Shown here: piece after piece, positions 26,009-33,953 of the stretch
How positions within the stretch are numbered: position 1 is the first letter of the stretch
Layout of the letters: each line of letters starts with the position of its first letter
NCBI RefSeq assembly: GCF_003248505.1
Contig: NZ_QFOA01000003.1
Coordinates: 98,619 to 162,618, forward strand
Reading direction: 5' to 3'
DNA from: Sphingobium sp.
GTDB lineage: Bacteria > Pseudomonadota > Alphaproteobacteria > Sphingomonadales > Sphingomonadaceae
Length of the DNA: 64,000 nucleotides
Translations under genes and position numbers: made by a program
The notes under the pieces: model-generated
Told to the model about the DNA's origin: nothing
Database searches by the model: none
What the model saw: the letters and a program-made list of their open reading frames with translations, nothing else

Positions 26009-26266
26009 TTAACGCACCGAACCGCGACGAACCAGATTCACGATCGCCAGCAGGATTACCGCGCCGACCAGCGACACGAGGAAGCTGTACAGCGTCAGGC
26101 CGGCATTGTTGATCGAACCGCCGCTGAAAATCAGGCCGCCGACAAACGCGCCGACGATACCAACGACGATGTTCAGCAGAATGCCCTGCTGCGCGTCAGT
26201 GCGCATGATCATGCTCGCAAGCCAACCAATGATGCCACCGACTACAAGCCACAGAATGATGCCCAT
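26009..26266 (-). CDS. GlsB/YeaQ/YmgE family stress-response membrane protein
   Basis: An 85-residue transglycosylase-associated-type protein from ATG 26266, preceded by AGGAGAG. It has three hydrophobic helices (about 2-20, 33-52, 60-80). The family glycine pattern is present: GGIIGWLASMIM, then GILLNIVVGIVGAFVGG. Members are small inner-membrane proteins commonly raised under general stress; molecular function is unknown. It has its own terminator and is probably a single-gene transcript. Confidence 0.88.
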   Translation of the reverse strand: MGIILWLVVGGIIGWLASMIMRTDAQQGILLNIVVGIVGAFVGGLIFSGGSINNAGLTLYSFLVSLVGAVILLAIVNLVRRGSVR

Positions 26267-26422
26267 GTTACTCTCCTTGACCACGCCCCCAGCGGGTTGG
26301 GTGCCGGTTCAACGGAAGAGCGAGCCAGTCGTTCCCTTCGCAGGAAATGATTCCGGTAAGGAAACCATCATTGCAACCCGCCGTTGTGCGCCGCTCATGC
26401 CACGGACATGGCCCGAAATGAC

Positions 26423-26457
26423 AAAAGGAGCCGTCGGACTTTCCGACGACCCCTTTT
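26423..26457 (-). terminator. Intrinsic terminator of sciP
   Basis: A hairpin built on GTCGGA/TCCGAC with outer arms AAAAGGAG/CCCCTTTT that mostly pair. It lies about 32 bp after the sciP stop; on the minus strand the right arm is followed by TTTTGTCATTT. Confidence 0.75.
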
Positions 26458-26488
26458 CTGTTCTGCACGATGCCCGCGATGGGAACGG

Positions 26489-26788
26489 TCAGTATTTCTG
26501 CTGCCGTTCGTACAGCGACTTGTAATATTGGATCCGCGTCACGCGCAGCCCGTGCATCCCGGACCGATCGACTGCGCGCTGCCACCCGGCGAATTCCTCC
26601 AGCGTCAAGTTGTAGCGGGCGCACGCCTCGTCGACGCTGAGCAGACCGCCATTGACCGCAGCCACCACTTCCGCCTTGCGGCGCACCACCCAGCGGGTCG
26701 TGTCCCGTGGCGGCAGGCTGTCCAGCGTCAGGGGTTCTCCAAGCGGCCCGACGACCTGGGCGGGCCTGATTTTCTGGTTCTCTATCAT
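26489..26788 (-). CDS. sciP: SciP-type (DUF1153) cell-cycle transcription regulator
   Basis: A 99-residue protein. The conserved core is TTRWVVRRKAEVVAAVNGG, LLSVDEACARYNLTLEEFAGW and RVTRIQYY, matching DUF1153/SciP. In Caulobacter SciP is a helix-turn-helix protein that binds CtrA and represses CtrA-activated genes in swarmer/G1 cells; the same role here is inference by family. The start is ATG 26788 with GAGGGTAG just upstream. It is monocistronic with its own terminator. Confidence 0.88.
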   Translation of the reverse strand: MIENQKIRPAQVVGPLGEPLTLDSLPPRDTTRWVVRRKAEVVAAVNGGLLSVDEACARYNLTLEEFAGWQRAVDRSGMHGLRVTRIQYYKSLYERQQKY

Positions 26789-26893
26789 TCTACCCTCAAC
26801 TATGCGGCGATGGCCTTGCCGAATTCAGCAGCGGAAACCTGTTATCTGGATCAGCCCTGAAGATCGGCTAAAGTCCCACGGTAAACGCTGCTT

Positions 26894-27193
26894 TCATCTT
26901 TCCCTGCCCCCGATAAGTCGGCTCGCGACCGGCGGGTTGAAACTTCCCGCCAGACGCACGGCTTCGATCGTGCCGCTGGAACGTGGCGCGAAAACATCGG
27001 CCAGTTCCTGAATCCAGTCGTCGGTTCCATCCTGCCCCCGCAGCATGCCCGCCACCGCCCTCGCCGTCGGGCTGGCTGCCTGCGCCGCTGCCGTGGCGGC
27101 GCGCAGGAAAGGCCAGACCGGCTCTTGGGCCCGGTCGGCGGGGCGGGTCGATCCGGGCCTGAGCCCGCCACCCCGAAGAAAACTAAGATCCAT
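26894..27193 (-). CDS. Hypothetical protein
   Basis: A 99-residue frame I do not recognise. In its favour are an excellent ribosome-binding site (AAAGGGGGA directly before ATG 27193), AT-rich first codons (MDLSFLRGGG) and a plausible soluble composition with a helical middle (VWPFLRAATAAAQAASP, then DDWIQELADVFAP). It lies between sciP and mnmA and would be divergent from mnmA. No homologous motif is visible to me. Confidence 0.45.
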   Translation of the reverse strand: MDLSFLRGGGLRPGSTRPADRAQEPVWPFLRAATAAAQAASPTARAVAGMLRGQDGTDDWIQELADVFAPRSSGTIEAVRLAGSFNPPVASRLIGGRER

Positions 27194-27354
27194 TCCCCCT
27201 TTGTAGGGACAAATGGATAAGGCCCGGTAAACCCGCCCCTCCCAGATTGTGCGGTTCGACCGATTTTGTCGCCCGATCGCACCATTTGTCGGTCCTGCGC
27301 GGTCATATTTCGTTAACTTTGCGCACGGGCCCGCACTGCACTATATGCGCGCCC

Positions 27355-28461
27355 ATGCAGCCCCAGTTCCAGCTTGCCGAGCCGCTTTCGAAGCGGCGTA
27401 TAGTCGTCGCCATGTCCGGCGGCGTGGATTCCAGCGTCGTCGCGGCCCTCGCCGCCCGAACGGGCGCGGAAGTCATCGGCGTTACGCTCCAACTCTACGA
27501 TCATGGCGCGGCGGTGGGCCGAACCGGCAGTTGCTGCGCCGGGCAGGACATCCGCGACGCGCGCGCCGTGGCCGACCGCATCGGCATCGCCCACTATGTC
27601 TTCGATTACGAAAGTCGATTCCGCGATTCGGTGATCGCCGATTTCGCAGATGAATATATGGCGGGCCGCACGCCCATTCCGTGCGTGAAGTGCAACATGG
27701 GCGTCAAGTTCACGGATCTGTTTCAGATCGCGCGCGATCTCGGCGCCGACTGCCTTGCGACCGGCCATTATGTCCGCCGGGTGGAGGGCGCGGTCGGTGC
27801 GGAACTGCACCGGGCCGCCGATCCTGCCCGCGACCAGAGCTACTTCCTCTTCGCCACGACGCAGGCGCAACTCGATTATCTACGCTTCCCCTTAGGTGGA
27901 CTGCCCAAGCCGCAGGTACGCGAGATCGCGGCCGAACTCGGCCTTTCGGTTGCGTTGAAGCCCGATAGCCAGGACATCTGCTTCGTTCCTGACGGCGACT
28001 ATGCGAAGATCGTCCGAAAGCTGCGCCCCGATGCGGAGGAGGGCGGCGATATCGTCCATGTCGACGGGCGGGTGCTGGGCAGGCACCGGGGACTCATTCA
28101 TTATACCGTGGGTCAGCGCAAGGGGCTGGAGATCGGCGGACAGCCCGACCCGCTCTACGTCGTGCGGCTCGATGCGGAGGGCCGCCGCGTGATCGTCGGG
28201 CCGAAGGCGGCTCTGGCCGTATCGGGCGCGCGCCTGACCGACATCAACTGGCTGGGCGGCGATTTCGCCGGGCCGCTGACCGCGAAGGTCCGGTCGATGG
28301 CCAAGCCCGTGCCTGCGCGGCTGGAATCGGATCGCCTGCTCTTCGACGCGCCCGAATACGGTGTCGCGCCCGGTCAGGCGGCGGTCCTGTATGCGGGCGA
28401 CCGCGTGCTGGGCGGCGGCTGGATCGCCAGCACGCAAGGCGCGATGGCGGACGCAGCCTGA
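27355..28461 (+). CDS. mnmA: tRNA-specific 2-thiouridylase
   Basis: MnmA thiolates U34 of tRNA-Lys, -Glu and -Gln. The 368-residue product starts at ATG 27355. It shows the PP-loop SGGVDSSV, GSCCAGQDIRDAR, the first catalytic Cys region TPIPCVKCNMGVKF, TGHYVRR, DQSYFLF, and the second Cys in KPDSQDICFVPDGDY. The C-terminal beta-barrel follows (HYTVGQRKGL). The in-frame extension to 27247 would add 36 residues through the promoter region and is rejected. Confidence 0.95.
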   Translation: MQPQFQLAEPLSKRRIVVAMSGGVDSSVVAALAARTGAEVIGVTLQLYDHGAAVGRTGSCCAGQDIRDARAVADRIGIAHYVFDYESRFRDSVIADFADEYMAGRTPIPCVKCNMGVKFTDLFQIARDLGADCLATGHYVRRVEGAVGAELHRAADPARDQSYFLFATTQAQLDYLRFPLGGLPKPQVREIAAELGLSVALKPDSQDICFVPDGDYAKIVRKLRPDAEEGGDIVHVDGRVLGRHRGLIHYTVGQRKGLEIGGQPDPLYVVRLDAEGRRVIVGPKAALAVSGARLTDINWLGGDFAGPLTAKVRSMAKPVPARLESDRLLFDAPEYGVAPGQAAVLYAGDRVLGGGWIASTQGAMADAA

Positions 28462-28464
28462 ACT

Positions 28465-28535
28465 CGCGCACTTGAGGCCGTTGATACGAACGGGCGCGCA
28501 GCTTGCCCTTTGCGGCCCCTGCGCTTAAGTGCGCG
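28465..28535 (+). promoter_or_regulatory. Long-range inverted repeat in the hisG leader
   Basis: CGCGCACTT (28465-28473) and AAGTGCGCG (28527-28535) are perfectly complementary over 9 bp with a 53-base loop. The right arm ends 5 bases before the hisG ATG and includes part of the ribosome-binding region. It could fold the mnmA-hisG spacer and mask the hisG start. Confidence 0.35.
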
Positions 28536-28540
28536 GGGTT

Positions 28541-29203
28541 ATGAATCGCCCGCTCACTTTCGCCATTCCCAAGGGGCGCATCCTCGAAGAGGCGCTGCCC
28601 CTGCTCGCCAAGGCCGGTATCGAACCGGAGGCGGAATTCCACGACAAGAAAAGCCGGGCGCTGCGCTTTGCAACCAACCGGCCGGACGTGTCGATCATCC
28701 GTGTGCGTGCGTTCGACGTGGCGACCTTCGTCGCGCATGGTGCGGCGCAGATCGGCATCGTGGGATCGGACGTGGTCGAGGAGTTCGGCTATTCCGAGCT
28801 CTATGCGCCGGTTGACCTCGACATCGGCCATTGCCGCCTGTCGGTCGCCGAACCCGAAGGACTGGCTGAGGAGGATCAGGCCGCGCTCAGCCATGTGCGC
28901 GTCGCGACCAAATATCCGCACCTGACGCGCCGCTATTACGAAGCGCGCGGGCTTCAGGCGGAGTGCGTGAAACTGAACGGCGCGATGGAACTGGCCCCCT
29001 CGCTCGGGCTGTCGCGACGGATCGTGGATCTCGTGTCCTCGGGCGCCACGCTCAAGGCCAATGGCCTCGTGGAAACGGATGTCATCATGCAGATTTCCGC
29101 CCGGCTGATCGTCAACCGCGCCGCATACAAGATGCGGTCCGCCGACCTTGCACCGCTGGTCGAGGGTTTTCGTGCCGCCGTGGGGGTAAAAAATGCCGCT
29201 TAG
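28541..29203 (+). CDS. hisG: ATP phosphoribosyltransferase, short form
   Basis: HisG catalyses the first step of histidine synthesis, joining ATP and PRPP. The 220-residue product is the short (HisGS) form: it has LTFAIPKGRILEEALPLL, GIVGSDVVEE, YPHLTRRYYE, LNGAMELAPSLGL and the PRPP loop region DLVSSGATLKANGL, but no C-terminal regulatory domain. Short HisG needs HisZ for activity and feedback control, so hisZ should be elsewhere in the genome. It overlaps hisD by 11 bases. Confidence 0.95.
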   Translation: MNRPLTFAIPKGRILEEALPLLAKAGIEPEAEFHDKKSRALRFATNRPDVSIIRVRAFDVATFVAHGAAQIGIVGSDVVEEFGYSELYAPVDLDIGHCRLSVAEPEGLAEEDQAALSHVRVATKYPHLTRRYYEARGLQAECVKLNGAMELAPSLGLSRRIVDLVSSGATLKANGLVETDVIMQISARLIVNRAAYKMRSADLAPLVEGFRAAVGVKNAA

Positions 29204-30482
29204 GCTGGATACGAGGGACGCGGCCTTCTCGGCGGCTTTCACCATGCTGGTCGATGCGCGGCGCGAGGCGGACGAGGACGTCTCCCGCGACGTGACCGCG
29301 ATCCTCAGGCGCGTGCGGGCGGAAGGGGACGATGCGCTTGCCGACTATACGCAGCGGTTCGACGGTCATGATCTCGACAGCAGCGGATGGGCGGTCACTG
29401 CAGCGGAAACCCGCGCTGCGCTCGATACCGTTTCGACCGAATTGCGCGATGCGCTCGAACTCGCCGCCGCGCGCATCACGGCCTATCATGAGAAGCAGAA
29501 GCCGCAGGACAGCGACGGGGTAGACGGTGCCGGCGTGCGCCTGGGCGCGCGCTGGACCCCCGTCGATGCCGCCGGCCTCTACGTACCGGGCGGGCGCGCA
29601 GCCTATCCCAGCTCGCTGTTGATGAATGTGATACCGGCCAAAGTGGCCGGAGTTCGGCGCATCGCGATGGTGACCCCAACGCCCAAGGGGGAGATCAACC
29701 CGCTCGTCCTTGCCGCCGCGCAGATCGCGGGGATCGAGGAAATCTGGCGCATCGGCGGGGCGCAGGCGGTGGCCGCGCTTGCCTACGGCACCGGGCGCAT
29801 CAGGCCGGTCGATGTCATCACCGGCCCCGGCAATGCCTGGGTCGCGGAAGCCAAGCGGCAGCTTTACGGCGTCGTCGGCATCGACATGGTGGCCGGACCT
29901 TCGGAGATCGTGGTCGTCGCCGACGGTCGGAACGATCCCGACTGGATCGCCGCCGATCTGCTCAGCCAGTCGGAGCATGATCCCACCAGCCAGTCGATCC
30001 TGCTGACCGACGACGCGGCCTTCGCCGATGCGGTGGAGCAGGCGGTCGAACGGCATATTCCGGCCCTTTCCACCAGCGCGGTCGCACGCACGAGTTGGGA
30101 CGCCAACGGCGCGATTATAATCGTGCGCGATTTCGCGGAGGCGATGCCGCTGGTAGACCGGCTCGCGCCCGAGCATCTGGAACTGGCGGTGGACGATCCC
30201 GACGCCCTGTTCGCGCAAGTGCGCCATGCCGGGTCGGTTTTCCTGGGGCGCATGACGCCCGAAGCCGTGGGCGATTATGTCGCAGGCCCCAACCATGTGC
30301 TGCCGACCGGTCGCCGCGCGCGCTTTTCCTCCGGTTTGTCCGTGCTCGATTTCATGAAGCGCACGAGCTTCCTCAGCCTCGACGCCGACGCGATTCGCGC
30401 GATCGGCCCTGCGGCAGTCGCTCTGGCCGGGGCGGAAGGGTTGCCTGCCCATGCCGCGTCGGTGGCGTTGCGCCTGTGCTGA
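29193..30482 (+). CDS. hisD: Histidinol dehydrogenase
   Basis: HisD oxidises L-histidinol to L-histidine in two NAD-dependent steps. The 429-residue product contains YVPGGRAAYPSS, GPGNAWVAEAKRQLYG, the zinc-binding QSEHDPTSQS and the catalytic Glu-His in LAPEHLEL. GNSG-like segments and the C-terminal His-containing segment are in place and length is normal. It starts inside the end of hisG, so the two are translationally coupled. Confidence 0.96.
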   Translation: MPLRLDTRDAAFSAAFTMLVDARREADEDVSRDVTAILRRVRAEGDDALADYTQRFDGHDLDSSGWAVTAAETRAALDTVSTELRDALELAAARITAYHEKQKPQDSDGVDGAGVRLGARWTPVDAAGLYVPGGRAAYPSSLLMNVIPAKVAGVRRIAMVTPTPKGEINPLVLAAAQIAGIEEIWRIGGAQAVAALAYGTGRIRPVDVITGPGNAWVAEAKRQLYGVVGIDMVAGPSEIVVVADGRNDPDWIAADLLSQSEHDPTSQSILLTDDAAFADAVEQAVERHIPALSTSAVARTSWDANGAIIIVRDFAEAMPLVDRLAPEHLELAVDDPDALFAQVRHAGSVFLGRMTPEAVGDYVAGPNHVLPTGRRARFSSGLSVLDFMKRTSFLSLDADAIRAIGPAAVALAGAEGLPAHAASVALRLC

Positions 30483-30503
30483 GACCGGAGTAGGGGACCG
30501 CGC

Positions 30504-30950
30504 ATGAACGATCGCTCCAAATCCCGCTCCGCCGCGCGCCTTGCCGCGGTGCAGGCGCTCTACCAGCTCGAGATGGAGGGAACGCCCGTCCACATTCTGC
30601 TGCACGAATTCCATCAGCATCGCCTTGGCGCGACGATCGAGGATGTCACCTACGCGCAGGCCGAAGAGCCTTTCTTCGACGATGTCGTGACCGGCGTGGA
30701 CAAGCGCCGGGCGGAGATCGACGCGCTGATCGCTGCGCGTCTTTCGAGTGGATGGAGCCTGGAACGGCTCGACAAGCCGATGCGGCAGATCCTGCGCGCG
30801 GGGACCTACGAATTGCTGGCCCGCAAGGATGTGGGAACCGGCACCGTCATCAGCGAATATGTCGATGTGGCTCACGCCTTCTACGACAAGCGCGAGGCGG
30901 GATTCGTCAACGGTCTGCTCGATGGCGTTGCAAAGGACGTGCGCGCCTGA
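30504..30950 (+). CDS. nusB: Transcription antitermination factor NusB
   Basis: NusB with NusE (S10) binds boxA RNA for rRNA antitermination. The 148-residue all-helical protein has the family opening RSAARLAAVQALYQLEMEG, then LDKPMRQILRAGTYELLAR, TVISEYVDVAHAFYDKREAGFVNG in pieces, and LDGVAKDVR. It is 21 bp after hisD. Confidence 0.93.
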   Translation: MNDRSKSRSAARLAAVQALYQLEMEGTPVHILLHEFHQHRLGATIEDVTYAQAEEPFFDDVVTGVDKRRAEIDALIAARLSSGWSLERLDKPMRQILRAGTYELLARKDVGTGTVISEYVDVAHAFYDKREAGFVNGLLDGVAKDVRA

Positions 30951-31050
30951 CATCGGCCCGGCGGGCGTGGCGGCATGATCGTGCGCATCCGCAACCGAGC
31001 CGCCGTCATCGCGCATGGCCTTGGCCGCTGCCATGCCCTAAAAGCTGCCT

Positions 31051-31968
31051 ATGATGGCGGATGAACAGGATTTTCTCGCACGTCTGCGCAGCCGGGCGAC
31101 TCACGACGCGGCGCGGGGGTTGCTGGACGATGTCGCTTTGCTGACGGTTGCCGATGCGCGACTCGTCTTAACGAGCGACACGATCGTGGAGGGGGTCCAT
31201 TATCTGCCGGACGATCCGCCGCAGGATATCGGCTGGAAACTGGCGGCGGTGAACCTTTCCGATCTGGCGGCCAAGGGCGCGCGGCCTGTGGCATGCCTCC
31301 TCAATTACAGCCTGTCGGGCGAAGGGGCATGGGATGCCGCTTTTCTGGACGGCCTGCACGCCGCGCTCGACCGATATGCCATGCCGCTGGTCGGCGGCGA
31401 TACGGTGAAGATGCCGTTGGGTTCGGCGCGCAGCTACAGCCTGACCGCCATCGGCGAGGCGCCGGACATCGTCCCGACGCGATCGGGTGCGCGGGCGGGG
31501 GATCGGCTCTATGTGACGGGGCCGGTCGGCGACGCTGGTGTCGGCCTCGACCTCTTGCGCGACGATCCGGGCGCGTCCGGTCCGCTGGTCGAAGCCTATC
31601 GCCGGCCTCGCCCGCGTCTGGCCGAGGGCGCGTTGCTGGCACCGCTCGTCGATGCGATGATGGACGTATCGGATGGCCTGCTGATCGACGCGTCGCGCAT
31701 GGCGCAGGCGAGCGGGGTCGGGATCGTCATCGACCATATCCCCCTGTCGTCCGCCATGGAACAGACGAGGGGGGCAAGCGTCGCGATCCAGATGGCGGCG
31801 GCACAGGCGGGCGACGATTATGAACTGCTCTTCGCCCTGTCGCGTGGCATCGCTCCGCCGGTTCGAGCCATCGCGGTGGGCGAGGTGGTGGACGGCACCG
31901 CCCTTTCGCTGCGCATCGACGGCGTGAATATGCCCCTGCCCGACCGGCTGGGATGGAGCCACGGCTAG
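31051..31968 (+). CDS. thiL: Thiamine-monophosphate kinase
   Basis: ThiL phosphorylates thiamine monophosphate to the active pyrophosphate. The 305-residue AIR-synthase-fold protein has DDVALLTV, the metal-binding TSDTIVEGVHY, LAAVNLSDLAAKGARP, GGDTVKMPLG and MDVSDGLLIDASRMA. The start may be ATG 31051 or the adjacent ATG 31054. Its TAG stop overlaps the stop of the convergent DUF1345 gene. Confidence 0.94.
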   Translation: MMADEQDFLARLRSRATHDAARGLLDDVALLTVADARLVLTSDTIVEGVHYLPDDPPQDIGWKLAAVNLSDLAAKGARPVACLLNYSLSGEGAWDAAFLDGLHAALDRYAMPLVGGDTVKMPLGSARSYSLTAIGEAPDIVPTRSGARAGDRLYVTGPVGDAGVGLDLLRDDPGASGPLVEAYRRPRPRLAEGALLAPLVDAMMDVSDGLLIDASRMAQASGVGIVIDHIPLSSAMEQTRGASVAIQMAAAQAGDDYELLFALSRGIAPPVRAIAVGEVVDGTALSLRIDGVNMPLPDRLGWSHG

Positions 31969-32594
31969 CCCGCGCCGCCCAGAACGTTGATCGTGAAGGC
32001 GAGGATGCCGAGGTTGAACAGGAACGCAGCGAAGCAGTGGAACAGCGCTGCTCGCCGCACCGCGGTGCTGGTCATCGCCACATCCGAGGTCTGGAACGTC
32101 ATCCCCAGCGTGAAGGCGAAATACAGAAAGTCCCAGTAGCCCGGTTCCTTCGTCTCGGGAAAATCGATGCCGCCGCCATCATGTCCCCTCGCATCGGGCA
32201 GATAGAAGACATGGGCATAATGCATCGCATAGACGAGATTGGAGAAAATCCATGCGATGAGCAATGTCGCCAGCAGCAGCGCGATGGAGGCTGCGTCCGG
32301 CCCGCCATGCTGGCTCACCGCCGCGCCCACCGCTACCAGGATAACGAGCGATACGATCCCCGTCATCAGCAGCATCAACTGCCGGTTCGCATCGTTTGCC
32401 GCCGCCTTGCGCCGCATTTCGTCAGGCTTGGCGTCGATCAGCGGGGCGACCGAACCGATGAAGGCGAGTGCAGCGATATCGAACCCCGCCATCACCGCCT
32501 CATGCCATGGCAGAAGCAGCGCAAAAGGCATGGTGAGAGCCAGCAGCACCAGGAATAGTCCGTAGCGCCAGGGCAGAAGGGAGGATGTGCGCAT
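31965..32594 (-). CDS. DUF1345 membrane protein
   Basis: A 209-residue protein from ATG 32594 with about five to six hydrophobic helices. The family signature is at the C-terminus: FAFTLGMTFQTSDVAMTS, then RRAALFHCFAAFLFNLGILAF in pieces. A loop at about 130-150 holds the Asp/Gly-rich DARGHDGGGIDFPE. Function is unknown in the family. It converges on thiL with overlapping stop codons (31965-31968). Confidence 0.85.
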   Translation of the reverse strand: MRTSSLLPWRYGLFLVLLALTMPFALLLPWHEAVMAGFDIAALAFIGSVAPLIDAKPDEMRRKAAANDANRQLMLLMTGIVSLVILVAVGAAVSQHGGPDAASIALLLATLLIAWIFSNLVYAMHYAHVFYLPDARGHDGGGIDFPETKEPGYWDFLYFAFTLGMTFQTSDVAMTSTAVRRAALFHCFAAFLFNLGILAFTINVLGGAG

Positions 32595-32636
32595 CGCGAT
32601 GGATGAAAGGCGCAATCGGACCGCTTGGCAAGGCTT

Positions 32637-33215
32637 TTACAACACTGCCGCAACCAACCCCCGCGCCTGCGCCTCATTGGCTTCCAGATACCAGTTTTCC
32701 GGCGCCTTCTGCATCACTTCGTCGACAGTGATGTCCGACCCCATGACAAGATTTTCAAATCCCTCATTCTGGATTTCGATGGAACACTGAATTTCGTGCA
32801 GGCTCGCCTTCAATGTCGCGATGCAGGTGCTGAGCGGGCCGGAAAGGTTGATTGTTTTGGTAATGATCCGTTCGTGGATCATCACCCGCGTTCCCCGTGT
32901 CAGATAGCGATTTTCCGTCGCGAAGAAGCTCATAAAGGTCGCGCCTGCCGAATAGACGGCAGTCTTGCCTAGGAAGACCAGCCTGCGCTGCGGGCACAGG
33001 TCCGAATGAAACCGAATGTCCTCGCCCATCATGCGCGCGATTTCGGGGTCGCCGCCCAGGGTCGATATCTCCACCACCACAACCCCTTCCTGCGGCGCAC
33101 CGGCGAGGGCGCTGCGGAAATGCAGATACATCGACTGATCGACATTCCCCGACAGGCTGATGGCGGGAAACTGGAAATCCCTCGGGGTCAGGAGCGGCGC
33201 ACTCATCGTCGGCAT
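32637..33215 (-). CDS. ClpP-fold serine peptidase-like protein
   Basis: A 192-residue protein of the ClpP/crotonase fold. ATG 33215 is chosen because AAGGA lies about 7 bases upstream; 33206 is an alternative. Aligned by eye with ClpP, GGDPEIARMM is the oxyanion loop, YSAGATFM holds the nucleophile Ser, and VMIHER holds the His. The usual Asp motif (ERDRFLS-like, before EA..GLVD) reads PENWYLEANEAQARGLV, with Asn in place of Asp. Activity is therefore uncertain. It lacks a ClpX partner nearby and is divergent from ruvA. Confidence 0.75.
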   Translation of the reverse strand: MPTMSAPLLTPRDFQFPAISLSGNVDQSMYLHFRSALAGAPQEGVVVVEISTLGGDPEIARMMGEDIRFHSDLCPQRRLVFLGKTAVYSAGATFMSFFATENRYLTRGTRVMIHERIITKTINLSGPLSTCIATLKASLHEIQCSIEIQNEGFENLVMGSDITVDEVMQKAPENWYLEANEAQARGLVAAVL

Positions 33216-33344
33216 GGGCAAATCCTTGGATTTTGAAACAGATTGCGCTGCACTACGCATGGGCCGCCGAAATGTGCCGCGCTTTCTGCTGGCGTGTGGT
33301 GCAACAGGCTGTAAAGAACAGACCATGACCAGGGGGTGGCTGCG

Positions 33345-33953
33345 ATGATCGCGAAACTGAAAGGGCTGCTCGACAGCACGGGTATCGACCATGCCATCAT
33401 CGACGTGGGCGGTGTGGGCTATCATGTGGGGGCGTCTTCCCGCACTCTGGCGGCGCTCGGCACCGTAGGCGAAGCGGTGACCATCCACACCGAAATGCTG
33501 GTGGCGGAGGATTCGATCCGGCTGGTGGGCTTTGCCCGCGCCGAGGAACGTGACTGGTTCCGTCTTCTTACCCATGTTCAGGGCGTAGGATCGCGTGTGG
33601 CGCTGGCGATCCTCTCGGCGCTCGAACCGCTGGAACTGCATCGGGCGGTGGCGATGGGGGACAAGGCGATGATCGCGCGCGCGAACGGTGTCGGTCCGAA
33701 ACTGGCGCAGCGCATCGTCAACGAACTGAAGGACAAGATCGGCGTTGCCCCCGCCGGGGGGCCGGTGGGTGCCGGGGGCGCGGTAGCGATGCCGGTCGGC
33801 AGCATGAGCGCCGACGCGCTTTCCGCGCTTCAGAATCTCGGCTTCAAACCCGCCGAAGCCAGCAGCGCGGTCGCTGCCGCCGAGGATGAGTTGGGCGACG
33901 GCGCCAGCCTTGACGCGCTCGTCCGCCTCGCCCTGCGGAAGGCGGCGAAGTGA
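33345..33953 (+). CDS. ruvA: Holliday junction helicase subunit RuvA
   Basis: RuvA binds four-way junctions and loads RuvB. The 202-residue product begins MIAKLKGLLDST at ATG 33345. It has an OB-fold domain, the tandem helix-hairpin-helix segments (LLTHVQGVGSRVALAIL and GVGPKLAQRIVNELKDK) and the C-terminal UBA-like RuvB-binding domain (ALQNLGFKPAEASSAV). ruvC is not adjacent. Its stop overlaps the ruvB GTG start (GTGA). Confidence 0.95.
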   Translation: MIAKLKGLLDSTGIDHAIIDVGGVGYHVGASSRTLAALGTVGEAVTIHTEMLVAEDSIRLVGFARAEERDWFRLLTHVQGVGSRVALAILSALEPLELHRAVAMGDKAMIARANGVGPKLAQRIVNELKDKIGVAPAGGPVGAGGAVAMPVGSMSADALSALQNLGFKPAEASSAVAAAEDELGDGASLDALVRLALRKAAK

